Assembly (NCBI GenBank): GCA_963754865.1
Contig: CAVWHG010000002.1
Location: forward strand, 77,513 to 141,512
DNA length: 64,000 bases
Source of the DNA: Desulforhopalus_A sp963754865
Lineage (GTDB): Bacteria > Desulfobacterota > Desulfobulbia > Desulfobulbales > Desulfocapsaceae
Direction: 5' to 3'
Under the pieces are notes generated by a model, which did no database searches, had not been told where the DNA came from, and was given only the letters and a program-made list of their open reading frames with translations. Below, in pieces: positions 48,395 through 58,247 of the stretch. Made by a program: the position numbers and the translations under genes. Every line of letters starts with the position of its first letter. Position 1 is the first letter of the stretch.

Positions 48395-48435
48395 AATTAC
48401 ATACAATTGCATAAAGTTTTATGCTTAATGTAATT
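48395..48435. repeat. Nested inverted repeats, possible operator
   Basis: Outer arms AATTACAT (48395-48402) and ATGTAATT (48428-48435) enclose GCATAAA-GT-TTTATGC (48409-48424). The near-symmetry about one centre suggests a dimer-binding site or hairpin. It is about 500 bases upstream of the OFA gene. Confidence 0.45.
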
Positions 48436-48544
48436 GTTATGATGATTACATCAACGATTTTTTAGAAAATTGAGAGTATTGCAGAAAAAACCGGAGAGGG
48501 GAACCGCGATCTGGTGCTTGAACAACCGTCTAACTGGAAGGTAT

Positions 48545-48567
48545 GAATGGTTTTTCAAAAACCATTC
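48545..48567. repeat. 23-bp palindrome downstream of the ABC-F gene
   Basis: GAATGGTTTTT (48545-48555) and its complement (48557-48567) around a single C. It may act as a terminator for the ABC-F gene, but the T-run lies within the arm. Confidence 0.45.
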
Positions 48568-48606
48568 GAAGAAATCCGCAAGGCAACGCGCTTAGGTTCC
48601 TTTTAT

Positions 48607-50590
48607 CTAGCCGAGTGCCAACTCTGCATCAATTGCATCGATCTTCTCTTGGGCCGTCTCCCATTTGCTATACCAGCGTTCGAGATGGCGCTTGCAATCC
48701 TCATAGTCCTTGCTCGTCTTGGCCCAACTGCTCTCATCCTTGTACAATCCCGGATCGGCCATGCGACCCTCCAACTCTTCTTTCTGTTTTTCAAGGAATT
48801 CGATGTGTGTCTCTGACTCAGCCAGCTGCTTCAACCAGGGGCCGGCTCGACGACTGCGCGCCTGACGCGCCAGGGCCTCCAGTTTTTTGCGCTCCCTGCG
48901 ACTGTCTTGGCTATCGAGGGAGTCAAGGGGGGGTGTCACTTTATACAGAGCATTGTTGTCTGCTTCCTTCTCCTGTGCCCGCAATGTTTCCTGCTTCAGC
49001 AGATATTCGCCGACATTACCTTCAAAAAGGGTAATCCGCCCCTCCTTGACCTCCAACACCTTGTTGGCAAAACTGTCGAGGAAATAGCGGTTATGCGATA
49101 CCACCACGATGGTTCCGTCATACTGGGCCATCGCCTCCTGCAAGTACCTCCTGGGAATTCATATCGAGATGGTTGGTCGGTTCATCGAGAAGCATGCAGT
49201 TGGCAGGGGTGGCAATCATCTTCGCCAGGGCCAGCCGGCTCTTCTCACCGCCGGAGAGAACGGAGACCTTTTTCAAAACATCATCGCCGCGAAAGAGAAA
49301 GGCGCCGAGCAGCGAGCGGACCCTGGTGGTAGTCAAATCCTCGCCCGCCAGATTCATGGTCTCAAGGACGGTGAGTTGTGGGGAAAGCTCCTGGGCCTGG
49401 TGCTGGCCGAAATAGGAGAGTCTGACGTTGCTGCCGAGGCGGATCGAGCCGGAGTCATGGCTAATCTGCCCGGCGAGGATTTTCACAAAGGTCGACTTTC
49501 CGGCGCCGTTGACCCCGACCACCGCCACCTTGTCGCCACGGCTGAGGAGCAGTTCGACATCGCTGAACACTTTGGCACCACCAAAACTCTTACTCAAGCC
49601 ATCAACCCGCAGCACATCGCGTCCCGAATCGGGGGCCGGCGGAAAGGTGAATCTGATCTGCTGCTCATCATCGGACAGTTCGATGAGATCCATTTTATCC
49701 AGCTGCTTCACCCGGCTCTGCACCTGTCTGGCCTTGGTCGCCTTGGCCCTGAACCTTTCGACAAAGCGCATGGTCTGTTTAATGCGCGCCTGCTGATTAT
49801 CATAGGCACCCTTTTCAATCGCCCGCCGCTCCTCCTTCTCCTTCACATAATAGCTGTAGTTACCCTTATATACATCGATGCGGCCATAGCTGAGCTCCCA
49901 GGTGGTATCGGTGGTCTTGTCGAGAAAGGTGCGATCATGGGAGATAATGACCATTGCCCCCTGATAACTGCGGAGAAACTGTTCGACCCAGGTCAGCGAG
50001 TCAAGATCGAGGTGGTTGGTCGGTTCATCAAGCAGCAGGAGCGAGGGCGCTTCCAGCAGCATCTTGGCGAGTTTCAGCCGCATCTGCCAGCCACCGGAAA
50101 AGGTCGAAACCGGTTTTTCCATATCCTCCCGGCGGAAGCCAAGACCAAGAAGCACCTTTTCAATCTTGCCGCTGATGGTATAGATATCACTGCCGTCAAG
50201 CCGGTGCTGCAGTTCGCCCTGGCGCTGAAGAAGGAGCTGAAACTCTTCGGAATCAGGAGTCAAGCCGCGAATCTGCTCATGCAGTTCGGCCACCTCCTCC
50301 TGCAGGGCAAGAAGCGGAGCAAAGGCCGTCTCGGCCTCCTGATAAAGAGATAACTCGGAAAAAAGTTCTGCCGATTCCTGGGCCAGATAACCAACGCTGA
50401 AGTACTTGGCGCAGGTGACAACGCCATCGTCGGTGGCCGCCACCCCGGCCATGATTTTCAGGAGAGTGGTCTTGCCGGTGCCGTTGACACCGACCAGGCC
50501 TATGCGATTGCCACCATAGACCTGAACGGAAATGTCCTGAAAAAGATGTTTTTCGCCGTAGCGGATATCTAAGTGATTAACAGATAACAT
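48607..50590 (-). CDS. ABC-F family ATPase (one frameshift)
   Basis: Restored length 660 residues. Two ABC domains without membrane segments: Walker A GVNGTGKTT and GVNGAGKST, signatures FSGGWQMRLKLAKM and LSGGEKSRLALAKM, Walker B LLLLDEPTNHLDLD and MLLDEPTNHLDM. The linker with RFVERFRAKATKARQVQSR is the tRNA-interaction arm, and a coiled-coil C-terminus follows. ABC-F proteins act on stalled ribosomes or give antibiotic resistance. An extra base near 49144 breaks the frame at NSQEV; removal gives LQEAMAQYDGTIVVVSHNR. It overlaps the radical SAM gene by 14 bases. Confidence 0.92.
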
Positions 50591-51581
50591 ATTCTATACT
50601 GCCCCGCGCCATACTTTTTTCCGGCAAGATTTTGAAACGACCGGAAAAACCAAGTTCTTCGAGTCGCCGCAGATTTGACCTTTTCAGCCCCACCACCGCT
50701 CCGTGATCGCGATGGGAGATACGCAGCCTGAGATTTTCTGCAGGAGCAAGCTGTGCCAGCCGCAACCGAATGCGTTTCAGCCACAGGCGCGACATCACCA
50801 ACTCGCCAAAGGCGGGGTGATATGGCCCGGCGACATAATTTTTACTGAGAGACTCCGACGCCTGCAAGCCCATACGTACCACCTTGATGTTCGCCGCCTG
50901 GAGTTTTATATAGGCCCGGGCACAGAGGGCAATAGCCCGGTTGAGGCTCTGCGGCTGGTAAAGGTTTTGCCGGTATAGTGCCTCCAATCCGGATTCTTTC
51001 ACCACTAAGAGCGGATACAGCCGGACAAAATCAGGCCTCATCCTGACGACCTCGTCGATGCCATTCAGGAAAGAACACGTGCTCTCTCCCGGTAAGCCCG
51101 GCATCAACTGCAGCCCTACAGCCATACCCGCTGCTTTTAGCTGAGCGAATGCCGTCCGGCAATGTTCGGCGTCATGGCCACGGCGGTTCTCGGCAAGGAC
51201 TTCATTATTGAGGGACTGTACCCCCAGTTCCACGACTCCTACCCGAAATTCACACAGCAACCGGCAGATCTCCGGACTAATGCAGTCCGGGCGGGTTGAA
51301 AGACGGATACAATCAACCTTGCCCGCTGCGATAAACGGCTGCACCGCAACCAGCAGGGCCATCTGTTCGCGCGTCGGAAGACAGGTAAAGGAACCGCCGT
51401 AGAAGGCCACCTGTACCCGTGTTTTAAAAGGGCTGCGCGCCAGCCAAGTAGTTATGGTCGCGGCCACGTCCCCCGGGTCGACTCCCCCCCCTCCACATCC
51501 GGAAATTTTTTCCTGATTACAAAAGAGACATTGATGCGGACAGCCGCAGTGTGGAATAAAGACAGGAATTACCAGCAACAT
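50577..51581 (-). CDS. Radical SAM protein, Elp3-like
   Basis: A 334-residue radical SAM enzyme. The cluster cysteines are in IPHCGCPHQCLFCNQEKISG (CxxxCxxC with an extra Cys before). GGSFTCLPTREQM and GVQSLNNEVLAENRRGH follow the Elp3/coproporphyrinogen-type barrel pattern, then GLQLMPGLPGEST. No acetyltransferase domain is present, so it is a short Elp3-like member and its substrate is unknown; RNA modification is a guess. It is followed by the ABC-F gene in overlap and preceded by rnc, a group that looks translation-related. Confidence 0.82.
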   Translation of the reverse strand: MLLVIPVFIPHCGCPHQCLFCNQEKISGCGGGGVDPGDVAATITTWLARSPFKTRVQVAFYGGSFTCLPTREQMALLVAVQPFIAAGKVDCIRLSTRPDCISPEICRLLCEFRVGVVELGVQSLNNEVLAENRRGHDAEHCRTAFAQLKAAGMAVGLQLMPGLPGESTCSFLNGIDEVVRMRPDFVRLYPLLVVKESGLEALYRQNLYQPQSLNRAIALCARAYIKLQAANIKVVRMGLQASESLSKNYVAGPYHPAFGELVMSRLWLKRIRLRLAQLAPAENLRLRISHRDHGAVVGLKRSNLRRLEELGFSGRFKILPEKSMARGSIEYVIC

Positions 51582-51586
51582 GTGGA

Positions 51587-52315
51587 TCAGCCGTTTTCCG
51601 GCATAATTTTAGCCAAGGCGGCCGCGGCGGCTCTCTGCTCCGCCTCTTTTTTCGATCCGGCCTGGCCGGTGCCGAGAATTTGTTCCTGAAAGCAGACGGC
51701 GACGGTGAAGAGCTTTTGATGAGATGGCCCTTCCTCCGCCTCTATTTTATACGTCGGCGCCTCGTTGTGCTTTTCCTGAAGCACTTCCTGCAGGCGACTC
51801 TTAGCATCGGCGATCAACAGCTCCTCCTTTTTCCCTTCAATGTCCGGCAAAAAGAAGCCGGCGACAAACTCGGCAACCGCCTGATAGCCGCCATCCTCAA
51901 AAATTGCTCCGATCACCGCCTCATAGGCACAGGAAAGGATCGAAGATTTACTTCGCCCCTGGGAAGAATCTTCGCCTTTTCCGAGGACGAGGAATTTACC
52001 CAAATCGATGTCTCTCGCCATTTTTGCCAGGTGTTGCTCGTTGACAAGAGAGGCACGCAGCTTGGTCAATTCGCCCTCGTGCAGCTTGCCGTAACGGTGA
52101 AAAAGGATGTGGCCGATTACCAGATCAAGGACCGCATCCCCCAAAAACTCAAGCCTCTCGTTGTTGCCGCAGAGGCCCTGCTCAAAGGCATAGGAAGAGT
52201 GGATAACGGCCATCTGCAGAAGACGAAGATCGGTAAAACGATAGCCGAGGGTTTGCTCCAGCTTGCTCAACTCTGCCTTGTTGATCCGCACCAGCGAATC
52301 AATATCCATACCCAT
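51587..52315 (-). CDS. rnc: Ribonuclease III
   Basis: A 242-residue double-strand RNA endonuclease. The catalytic signature NNERLEFLGDAVLDLVIG is intact, with further acids in SCAYEAVIGAIFEDGG. A double-strand RNA-binding domain follows from about 160 (DAKSRLQEVLQEKHNEAPTY and GSKKEAEQRAAAAAL). It processes rRNA precursors. It starts at ATG 52315 behind AAGGAAA and is five bases before the radical SAM gene. Confidence 0.95.
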   Translation of the reverse strand: MGMDIDSLVRINKAELSKLEQTLGYRFTDLRLLQMAVIHSSYAFEQGLCGNNERLEFLGDAVLDLVIGHILFHRYGKLHEGELTKLRASLVNEQHLAKMARDIDLGKFLVLGKGEDSSQGRSKSSILSCAYEAVIGAIFEDGGYQAVAEFVAGFFLPDIEGKKEELLIADAKSRLQEVLQEKHNEAPTYKIEAEEGPSHQKLFTVAVCFQEQILGTGQAGSKKEAEQRAAAAALAKIMPENG

Positions 52316-52330
52316 TTTATAATATTTTCC

Positions 52331-52358
52331 TTGTGAATTTTTTCTGCTATGGTATAAA
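52331..52358 (+). promoter_or_regulatory. Promoter of tRNA-Cys
   Basis: TTGTGA (52331-52336), a 16-base spacer, and TATAAA (52353-52358) with TG one base ahead, an extended -10. Transcription would begin about nine bases before the tRNA. Confidence 0.6.
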
Positions 52359-52373
52359 AGTGTCCTTCAAACA

Positions 52374-52449
52374 GGCGGCGTAGCCAAGAGGTCAAGGCAG
52401 TGGTCTGCAAAACCATTATTCATCGGTTCGACTCCGATCGCCGCCTCCA
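52374..52449 (+). tRNA. tRNA-Cys (GCA)
   Basis: A 76-base cloverleaf. Acceptor arms GGCGGCG and CGCCGCC pair fully, the anticodon loop is CTGCAAA (anticodon GCA), the T arm is ATCGG-TTCGACT-CCGAT, and CCA is encoded at 52447-52449. A promoter precedes it and a terminator follows. Confidence 0.95.
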
Positions 52450-52460
52450 GCAATTTAAAA

Positions 52461-52495
52461 GGGATTACAGATTGTCACAACCTGTAATCCCTTTT
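52461..52495. terminator. Terminator after tRNA-Cys, also facing glgP
   Basis: A perfect ten-base stem, GGGATTACAG (52461-52470) and CTGTAATCCC (52482-52491), then TTTT. The other strand also has a T-run, so it can end glgP as well. Confidence 0.85.
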
Positions 52496-52496
52496 C

Positions 52497-54995
52497 TTAT
52501 TGAACAGGGATGCCCCAGATTTCCTCCGAATACTGCCTGATGGTTCGATCGGTGGAAAATTTACCCATCCTCGCCACATTGAGAATAGCCTTTCTGGTCC
52601 AGGTCGTCGAATCGAGAAACGCATCATTCACCTGATTCTGACAGGCAATGTAGGCCTCCAGATCGAGAATCAGCAGATACGGGTCATGCATGCTCATCAG
52701 GCTGTCGACCACCGGCCGAAACAACTCTCTGTCGCCATTGCTGAATGATCCGTTGCCGATGCTTTCAATGACATTGCGGATACCGGCATTGTGCTGACAT
52801 ATCTGTTCTGGAGTGCGGCTGATATTTTTCCGCTCAAACTCCGCCTCTTCGGCGGTCATCCCGAAAATGAAAATATTTTCCGCACCAACCTCCTCACGGA
52901 TCTCGATATTGGCTCCATCGAGTGTGCCGATGGTCAACGCGCCGTTGAGGGAAAACTTCATATTGCCGGTGCCGGAGGCCTCGGTGCCGGCAGTCGAGAT
53001 CTGCTCGGAGAGGTCGGCCGCCGGCATGATGATTTCCGCCTGACTGACATTGTAGTTGGGAAGAAAGACCACCTTGAGGAGGTTACGGACCCGTGGATCC
53101 TTGTTGATGACATCACCGATGGAGGTGATCAGCTTGATTATTTGTTTGGCCCGCGAGTACGAAGGTGCCGCCTTGCCGGCAAAGATTGCGGTTCGCGGCG
53201 CCATATTGCCCGCCTCGCCATGGATGATCCGCTGATAGAGATGGATGAGATGCAGGGCATTCAAGAGTTGCCGTTTGTATTCATGAATCCTTTTCACCTG
53301 GATATCAAACATCGAATGGGGCTCGACCGTCACCCGGCAGTGTCTTCGGATATACTCCGCCAGCCGCGCCTTGTTGCCGAGTTTTATCCTCTGCCATTCA
53401 GCCCGGAATTCCGGGTCGTCGACAAAGGCTTCAAGGCCACGCAACAGATCGAGATTGGTGATCCATGCCGAACCGATCCGACTGGAAATGAGCTTTGCCA
53501 GCTCCGGATTGATATCGAGGAGCCAGCGGCGCGGGGTAATGCCGTTGGTCTTGGAGTTGAACCTGCCGGGGAAAAATTCGTTAAATCCTGGGAAGATCCG
53601 CTCTTTCAGTAAATTCGAATGCAGTTCCGCCACGCCGTTGACCGAGTGGCTGCCGATGACCGCGAGATGCGCCATGCGCACCATTTGCACCGGTCCTTCC
53701 TGGATAATCGAAAGCTCGCTCAGCCTTCTCTCGTTGCCGGGATACCTCTGGGCGACCTCATCGAGAAAACGCTTGTTTATCTCGAAGATGATCTGCATAT
53801 GCCGTGGCAGTACCCTGCTCATCATGTCCACCGACCACCTTTCCAGAGCCTCGGGCATGAGGGTATGATTGGTGTAGGCAAAGGTATTGACGCAGATGGC
53901 CCACGACTCTTCCCAGCCCAGGCCCTCAATGTCGAGCAAAAGACGCATGAGTTCGGGAATGGCAATGGCCGGATGGGTATCATTGAGCTGTACCGCCACC
54001 AGATCGGCGAACTTGTCGAATGAGCTGTTTTTTTTCTTAAAACGCCGCATGATATCCTGGAAGGTTGCGGCAACGAAGAAATACTGTTGTTTGAGGCGCA
54101 GTTCCTGGCCGGCATAGTTGTGGTCCGGAGGATACAGCACCTTGGAGATGGTTTCCGAACTGACCTGCGACTCAACCGCCTTGATATAGTCGCCCCGGCT
54201 GAAATCGGTAAGATCGAGGTCCCTGGAGGCATGGGCCGACCATAAGCGCATATTGATGACATGGTCGTTTTTGTAACCGGGCACCATGATGTCACTGGCT
54301 TTGGCCATGACATCCTTGGTATTCACCCACCTCGCCCGATATCGGCCCTTGTCATCGACATAGCCGTTGACGTGGCCGAAAAATTTCACCTTGAAAACCG
54401 GCATCTGCCGCTCAAATTCCCAGGGGTTGCCGTTCTGCAACCAATTGTCCGGGCCTTCGACCTGGTAGCCGTCAACCAGCTGTTGAAAAAACAGGCCGTA
54501 TTCATAGCGAATGCCGTATCCGTAGGCCGGAATTTTCAGAGTGGCAATGGAATCCATGAAACAGGCGGCCAATCGCCCAAGACCGCCATTGCCGAGGGCG
54601 GCATCCTCCTCCTGGTTTCTGATCTCCGACATTTCAAAACCGAGTTCCTCCACCGCCTGCTTGGCCTCATCAAGGATACCCAGGTTGATCATGCTGTTGC
54701 CGAGGGATCTGCCGATGAGAAATTCTAAAGAGAGATAATAGACCCTCTTCTTTTCCTTGGCATAAAAGGTTTTCTGGGTAGCGATCCATTTCTGCACCAT
54801 CAGATCGCGCATGGTGTAGGCCAGGGCCTTATAGACATCCGGCGCCCCGGAACGTTCGGGATCACGACCCTGAAAACTCATCAGATGGTTGATAATGTTT
54901 TCCTTTATGTTTTTAACATTTGACGGGAACGGGGGTGCCACTCTGGCTTTTCCTGTCTCTTCACTCTGACCCTTCATGTTTTCAAGCACCTTCAT
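52497..54995 (-). CDS. glgP: Glycogen/starch phosphorylase
   Basis: An 832-residue phosphorylase that releases glucose-1-phosphate from glycogen. The PLP lysine is in EASGTGNMKFSLNGALTIGT, with RIHEYKRQLLN and AGKAAPSYSRAKQIIKLI around the active site, and NGGLGRLAACFMDSIATL near the start. The N-terminus is short of the family's regulatory loop, as in most bacterial forms. GGAGGAG precedes ATG 54995. It lies alone between the tRNA and a TPR gene; glycogen synthesis genes are not in the window. Confidence 0.95.
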   Translation of the reverse strand: MKVLENMKGQSEETGKARVAPPFPSNVKNIKENIINHLMSFQGRDPERSGAPDVYKALAYTMRDLMVQKWIATQKTFYAKEKKRVYYLSLEFLIGRSLGNSMINLGILDEAKQAVEELGFEMSEIRNQEEDAALGNGGLGRLAACFMDSIATLKIPAYGYGIRYEYGLFFQQLVDGYQVEGPDNWLQNGNPWEFERQMPVFKVKFFGHVNGYVDDKGRYRARWVNTKDVMAKASDIMVPGYKNDHVINMRLWSAHASRDLDLTDFSRGDYIKAVESQVSSETISKVLYPPDHNYAGQELRLKQQYFFVAATFQDIMRRFKKKNSSFDKFADLVAVQLNDTHPAIAIPELMRLLLDIEGLGWEESWAICVNTFAYTNHTLMPEALERWSVDMMSRVLPRHMQIIFEINKRFLDEVAQRYPGNERRLSELSIIQEGPVQMVRMAHLAVIGSHSVNGVAELHSNLLKERIFPGFNEFFPGRFNSKTNGITPRRWLLDINPELAKLISSRIGSAWITNLDLLRGLEAFVDDPEFRAEWQRIKLGNKARLAEYIRRHCRVTVEPHSMFDIQVKRIHEYKRQLLNALHLIHLYQRIIHGEAGNMAPRTAIFAGKAAPSYSRAKQIIKLITSIGDVINKDPRVRNLLKVVFLPNYNVSQAEIIMPAADLSEQISTAGTEASGTGNMKFSLNGALTIGTLDGANIEIREEVGAENIFIFGMTAEEAEFERKNISRTPEQICQHNAGIRNVIESIGNGSFSNGDRELFRPVVDSLMSMHDPYLLILDLEAYIACQNQVNDAFLDSTTWTRKAILNVARMGKFSTDRTIRQYSEEIWGIPVQ

Positions 54996-55112
54996 ACATC
55001 ACTCCTCCAGAAAAATATTGTAGGGAGCCGGCAACCCTTTTCACCTACTGGACAAACAAACGGAATAGATATATCTATTTTACTTAAATTGGCAAGTAAC
55101 AACAAGACTCAA

Positions 55113-55734
55113 ATGGTGACAAGCATGGTGACAAGTCCCTCGCGACCAGACAACAGGCGCCAGATCATTGCCTACTGTATCATTTTTGTAATCGGTTTTT
55201 TGGCTGGTGTAGCCTTTACCGTTTATAAAGGCAGTGCACTGGCTCCGGTGGGTGTTCCCGTTGCGGATGGGCAACAGAGCCCCCCACATAACGAGGAAAC
55301 CCACCAGGCAATGCTCAACCTTGAGGCCGAAGTAACTGCCAACCCCGGCAATTTCCAGGCCTGGGCAAGCCTCGGCAACCTTTACTACGACACCGATCAA
55401 GCGACCCAAGGCTATTGCCGCCTATAACAAATCCCTGCTATTACATAAGGGCGACGCCAACCTGCTCACCGATCTTGGGGTCATGTACCGGAAAAACAAA
55501 CAACCGGAAAAGGCCCTTGAGAGTTTTAACCAGGCTATCCAGGAAAATCCGACCCACCTGCCGTCCAGATACAATAAAGGTATTGTCATGCTTTACGATC
55601 TCAACGACAAACAGGGAGCCCTCACCACCTGGGAAGAAATGCTCAGAATTGATCCACAGGCAAAGAGCAATAGCGGCATGACCATCCGTGAACTCATCGA
55701 CCAGGTCAAGGCAGACCAGACCATCGCCAAGTAA
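55113..55734 (+). CDS. Membrane-anchored TPR protein (one frameshift)
   Basis: Restored length 206 residues from ATG 55113. One membrane segment near the start (IIAYCIIFVIGFLAGVAFTV) is followed by tetratricopeptide repeats: NFQAWASLGNLYYDTDQATK, ANLLTDLGVMYRKNKQPEKA and LPSRYNKGIVMLYDLNDKQG. An extra base in the C-run at 55405-55407 splits the frame; removal joins QATK to AIAAYNKSLL. Such proteins assemble complexes at the membrane; the partner is unknown. The bases ATGGTGACAAG are repeated in tandem at the start, so the true start (55089 TTG, 55113 or 55125) is uncertain. Confidence 0.78.
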
Positions 55735-55767
55735 AACCCATTACGTCCAATGTAAGAGGAAAATACA

Positions 55768-57047
55768 ATGAAATTCGAGACACTTGCCCTGCATGCCGGA
55801 CAGACCGTCGACCAGACCACTCTCTCCAGAGCCGTACCCATTTACCGGACCGCCGCCTACATGTTCAAGAATACCGAACATGCCGCCAACCTCTTCGCCC
55901 TGAAGGAATTGGGCAATATCTATACCCGCATCGGCAATCCGACCCAGGATGTGCTGGAACAGCGGATGGCCCAGCTGGAAGGCGGCGCTGCCGCCCTGGC
56001 CCTTGCCTCCGGCACATCGGCGATTTTCTACACCATCATCAATATCTGCGGCCATGGCGATGAGGTGGTCTCCGCCAACAACCTGTATGGCGGCACCTTT
56101 GTGCAGTTCGATTCGATCCTGCCGCAGTTGGGCATCAAGGTGCGGATGGTCGATGCCGGCAAACCCGACAACATCAAGGCCGCCATCAACGACAAAACCA
56201 GGGCCATCTACTGCGAGACCCTGGGCAATCCGTCCCTGAATATGACCGATCTTGACGCCCTGGCAAAGATCGCCCGGGAGCATAACCTGCCGCTGGTTGT
56301 CGATTCCACCTTTACCCCGCCCTGTCTTCTTCGGCCGATCGAACACGGCGCCGATATCGTCATCCATTCGCTGACCAAATGGATCGGCGGCCACGGCACC
56401 GGGATCGGCGGCATTGTCATCGATGCCGCCAGCTTCAACTGGAAGGATCCGCAAATTCACGCTCTACAACGAACCCGACACCTCCTACCACGGCCTGCGT
56501 TACGCCCACGATCTTGGGCGACCTGAGCCCCCTGGCCTTCATCCTGCGCATGCGCCTGGTGCCTCTTCGCAACCTCGGGGCCTGCATCAGCCCCGACAAC
56601 TGCTGGACGACCCTGCAGGGCATCGAGACCCTCAGCCTGAGAATGGCACGGCACTGCGAAAATGGTATGGCGGTTGCCGAGCATCTCGGCAAACACCGGG
56701 GTGTTTCGTGGGTACATTATCCCGGGCGGCCCGACTCTCCCGGCCACGAACTGGCTACAAAGTATCTGAAAAACGGTTTCGGCGGCATGATCGCCTTCGG
56801 CATTAAGGGCGGGCTTGCGGCCGGGAAGAAGTTTATCGACAGCCTGCAGCTGATCTCCCATCTGGCCAATGTCGGCGACGCCAAATCCCTGGCCATCCAT
56901 CCGGCCTCGACCACCCACTCCCAGCTGTCGCCGCAACAGCTGGCGGCAGCTGGGATCGATGAGGGCATGATCCGCCTGTCCATCGGCATTGAACACGTCG
57001 ATGATATCATCGCCGATATCGACCAGGCCCTGGCCAAGGCCGCTTAG
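55768..57047 (+). CDS. metY: O-acetylhomoserine sulfhydrylase (two frameshifts)
   Basis: Restored length 425 residues. A PLP enzyme of the Cys/Met metabolism group: IYTRIGNPTQDVLEQRMAQL, ASGTSAIFYTI and the PLP lysine in VIHSLTKWIGGHGTGIGG. Extra bases at 56452 and in 56516-56518 break the frame; removal gives DPKFTLYNEPDTSYHG and HDLGDLSPLAFILRMRLV. It makes homocysteine from O-acetylhomoserine and sulfide, a fitting step for a sulfidogen. GAGGAAA precedes the ATG. metX, which makes its substrate, follows. Confidence 0.94.
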
Positions 57048-57056
57048 TGTCTGCCA

Positions 57057-57079
57057 AGGGGCCGTAGCAAGGCCCCTTA
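57057..57079 (+). terminator. GC-rich hairpin between metY and metX
   Basis: A perfect eight-base stem, AAGGGGCC (57057-57064) and GGCCCCTT (57072-57079), with a seven-base loop and no T-run. It may limit read-through or protect the upstream message. Confidence 0.45.
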
Positions 57080-57092
57080 TAAAAGCATCATT

Positions 57093-58247
57093 ATGAACAC
57101 AACCACCAGCCACCAGCCAGCCCTTCCGCCGGTCGAAAAACAGTACTACACCTTTGCCGAACCACCGCACGAACTGGTTCTCGAAAGCGGGGCGCGTCTC
57201 GGGCCGGTGACCCTTGCCTATGAGACCTACGGCACGCTGAACGGGGCCAGAGATAACGCCATCCTGGTGGCCCACGCCTTTTCCGGCGATTCGCACGCCG
57301 CAGGCTACTATCGCACCGACCCTGACGGCGAAAAGCCCGGCTGGTGGGATTTCATGATCGGCCCCGGCAAGGGCATCGACACCAACAAGTATTTTGTCGT
57401 CTGCCCCAACATCCTTGGCAGCTGCATGGGATCGACCGGCCCGAGTTCGCTCAATCCGGCAACCGGCAGCCCCTATGCTCTTGATTTCCCGATGATGACC
57501 ATCGGCGACATCGTCACCACCCAGAAGGCGCTCATCGATCATCTGGGGATACAACGACTGCACGGGGTAATCGGCGGTTCGGTGGGCGGCATGCAGGTAC
57601 TGGAATGGTGTGTCCGCTACCCGGAGTTCGTCCGGGCCGCGGTGGCCATTGCCACCACCATGCGCCATTCGGCCCTGGCCATTGCCTTCAACGAAATCGC
57701 CCGGCAATCGATCATGGCCGACCCCAACTGGAACAAAGGCAAATACTACGGAGGCAACAAGCCGGATATGGGTCTTGCCGTGGCCCGCATGGTCGGCCAT
57801 GTCACCTACCTCTCGGATGAGGCCATGCGCCGGAAATTCGGGCGAAAGCTGCAGGATAAAGAGACCTTTTCCTTCGGCTTTGACGGCGATTTCCAGATGG
57901 AGAGCTATCTGCGCCATCAAGGCTCGAAATTCGTCAACCGCTTCGACGCCAACTCGGTGCTCTACATCACCAAGGCCTCCGATTATTTTGATGTGGTTGA
58001 GCGCATGGGGAAAATTGAGGGCCACGGCGGGAAAAACCATGAGAGCACAAAATATCTTGTCATCTCATATACTTCAGACTGGCTGTATCCGACCTACCAG
58101 GCCAAGGAACTGGTCCAGACCTTGAAACGCTCCGGCCAGGATGTCAGTTTCTGCGAGATTGAGGCGGATTGCGGCCATGACGCCTTTCTCATCCCGGACC
58201 AGCGCCTGACAACTTTAATCAGAGGATTTTTCGATGGTCTTGCCTGA
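57093..58247 (+). CDS. metX: Homoserine O-acetyltransferase
   Basis: A 384-residue alpha/beta hydrolase. The nucleophile serine is in GVIGGSVGGMQVLEW, with the aspartate in TSDWLYPTYQAKE and the histidine in DCGHDAFLI. NILGSCMGSTGPSS is the family's oxyanion region. It acetylates homoserine for MetY. No clear ribosome site precedes ATG 57093. It overlaps metW by 14 bases, the standard metX-metW order. Acetyl versus succinyl specificity is not certain from sequence alone. Confidence 0.93.
   Translation: MNTTTSHQPALPPVEKQYYTFAEPPHELVLESGARLGPVTLAYETYGTLNGARDNAILVAHAFSGDSHAAGYYRTDPDGEKPGWWDFMIGPGKGIDTNKYFVVCPNILGSCMGSTGPSSLNPATGSPYALDFPMMTIGDIVTTQKALIDHLGIQRLHGVIGGSVGGMQVLEWCVRYPEFVRAAVAIATTMRHSALAIAFNEIARQSIMADPNWNKGKYYGGNKPDMGLAVARMVGHVTYLSDEAMRRKFGRKLQDKETFSFGFDGDFQMESYLRHQGSKFVNRFDANSVLYITKASDYFDVVERMGKIEGHGGKNHESTKYLVISYTSDWLYPTYQAKELVQTLKRSGQDVSFCEIEADCGHDAFLIPDQRLTTLIRGFFDGLA

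Larger units (their letters stand above)
47901..48606. other. AT-rich intergenic region upstream of the OFA carrier gene
   Basis: About 700 bases without a gene I can support. It should hold the minus-strand promoter of the OFA carrier and the end of the ABC-F transcript. Two symmetric elements are listed separately (48395-48435 and 48545-48567). Confidence 0.45.

Noticed and set aside
49109..50353. A 414-codon open frame on the plus strand
   Set aside because: It is antisense to the ABC-F gene and shows no domain pattern.
52791..53612. A 273-codon open frame on the plus strand
   Set aside because: It is antisense to glycogen phosphorylase.
55735..55767. A SAM riboswitch ahead of metY
   Set aside because: Only 33 bases separate metY from the TPR gene, with no fitting fold.
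56457..58040. A 527-codon open frame on the minus strand
   Set aside because: It is antisense to metY and metX, whose motifs and lengths are clear; GC-rich codon use leaves the antisense frame open.
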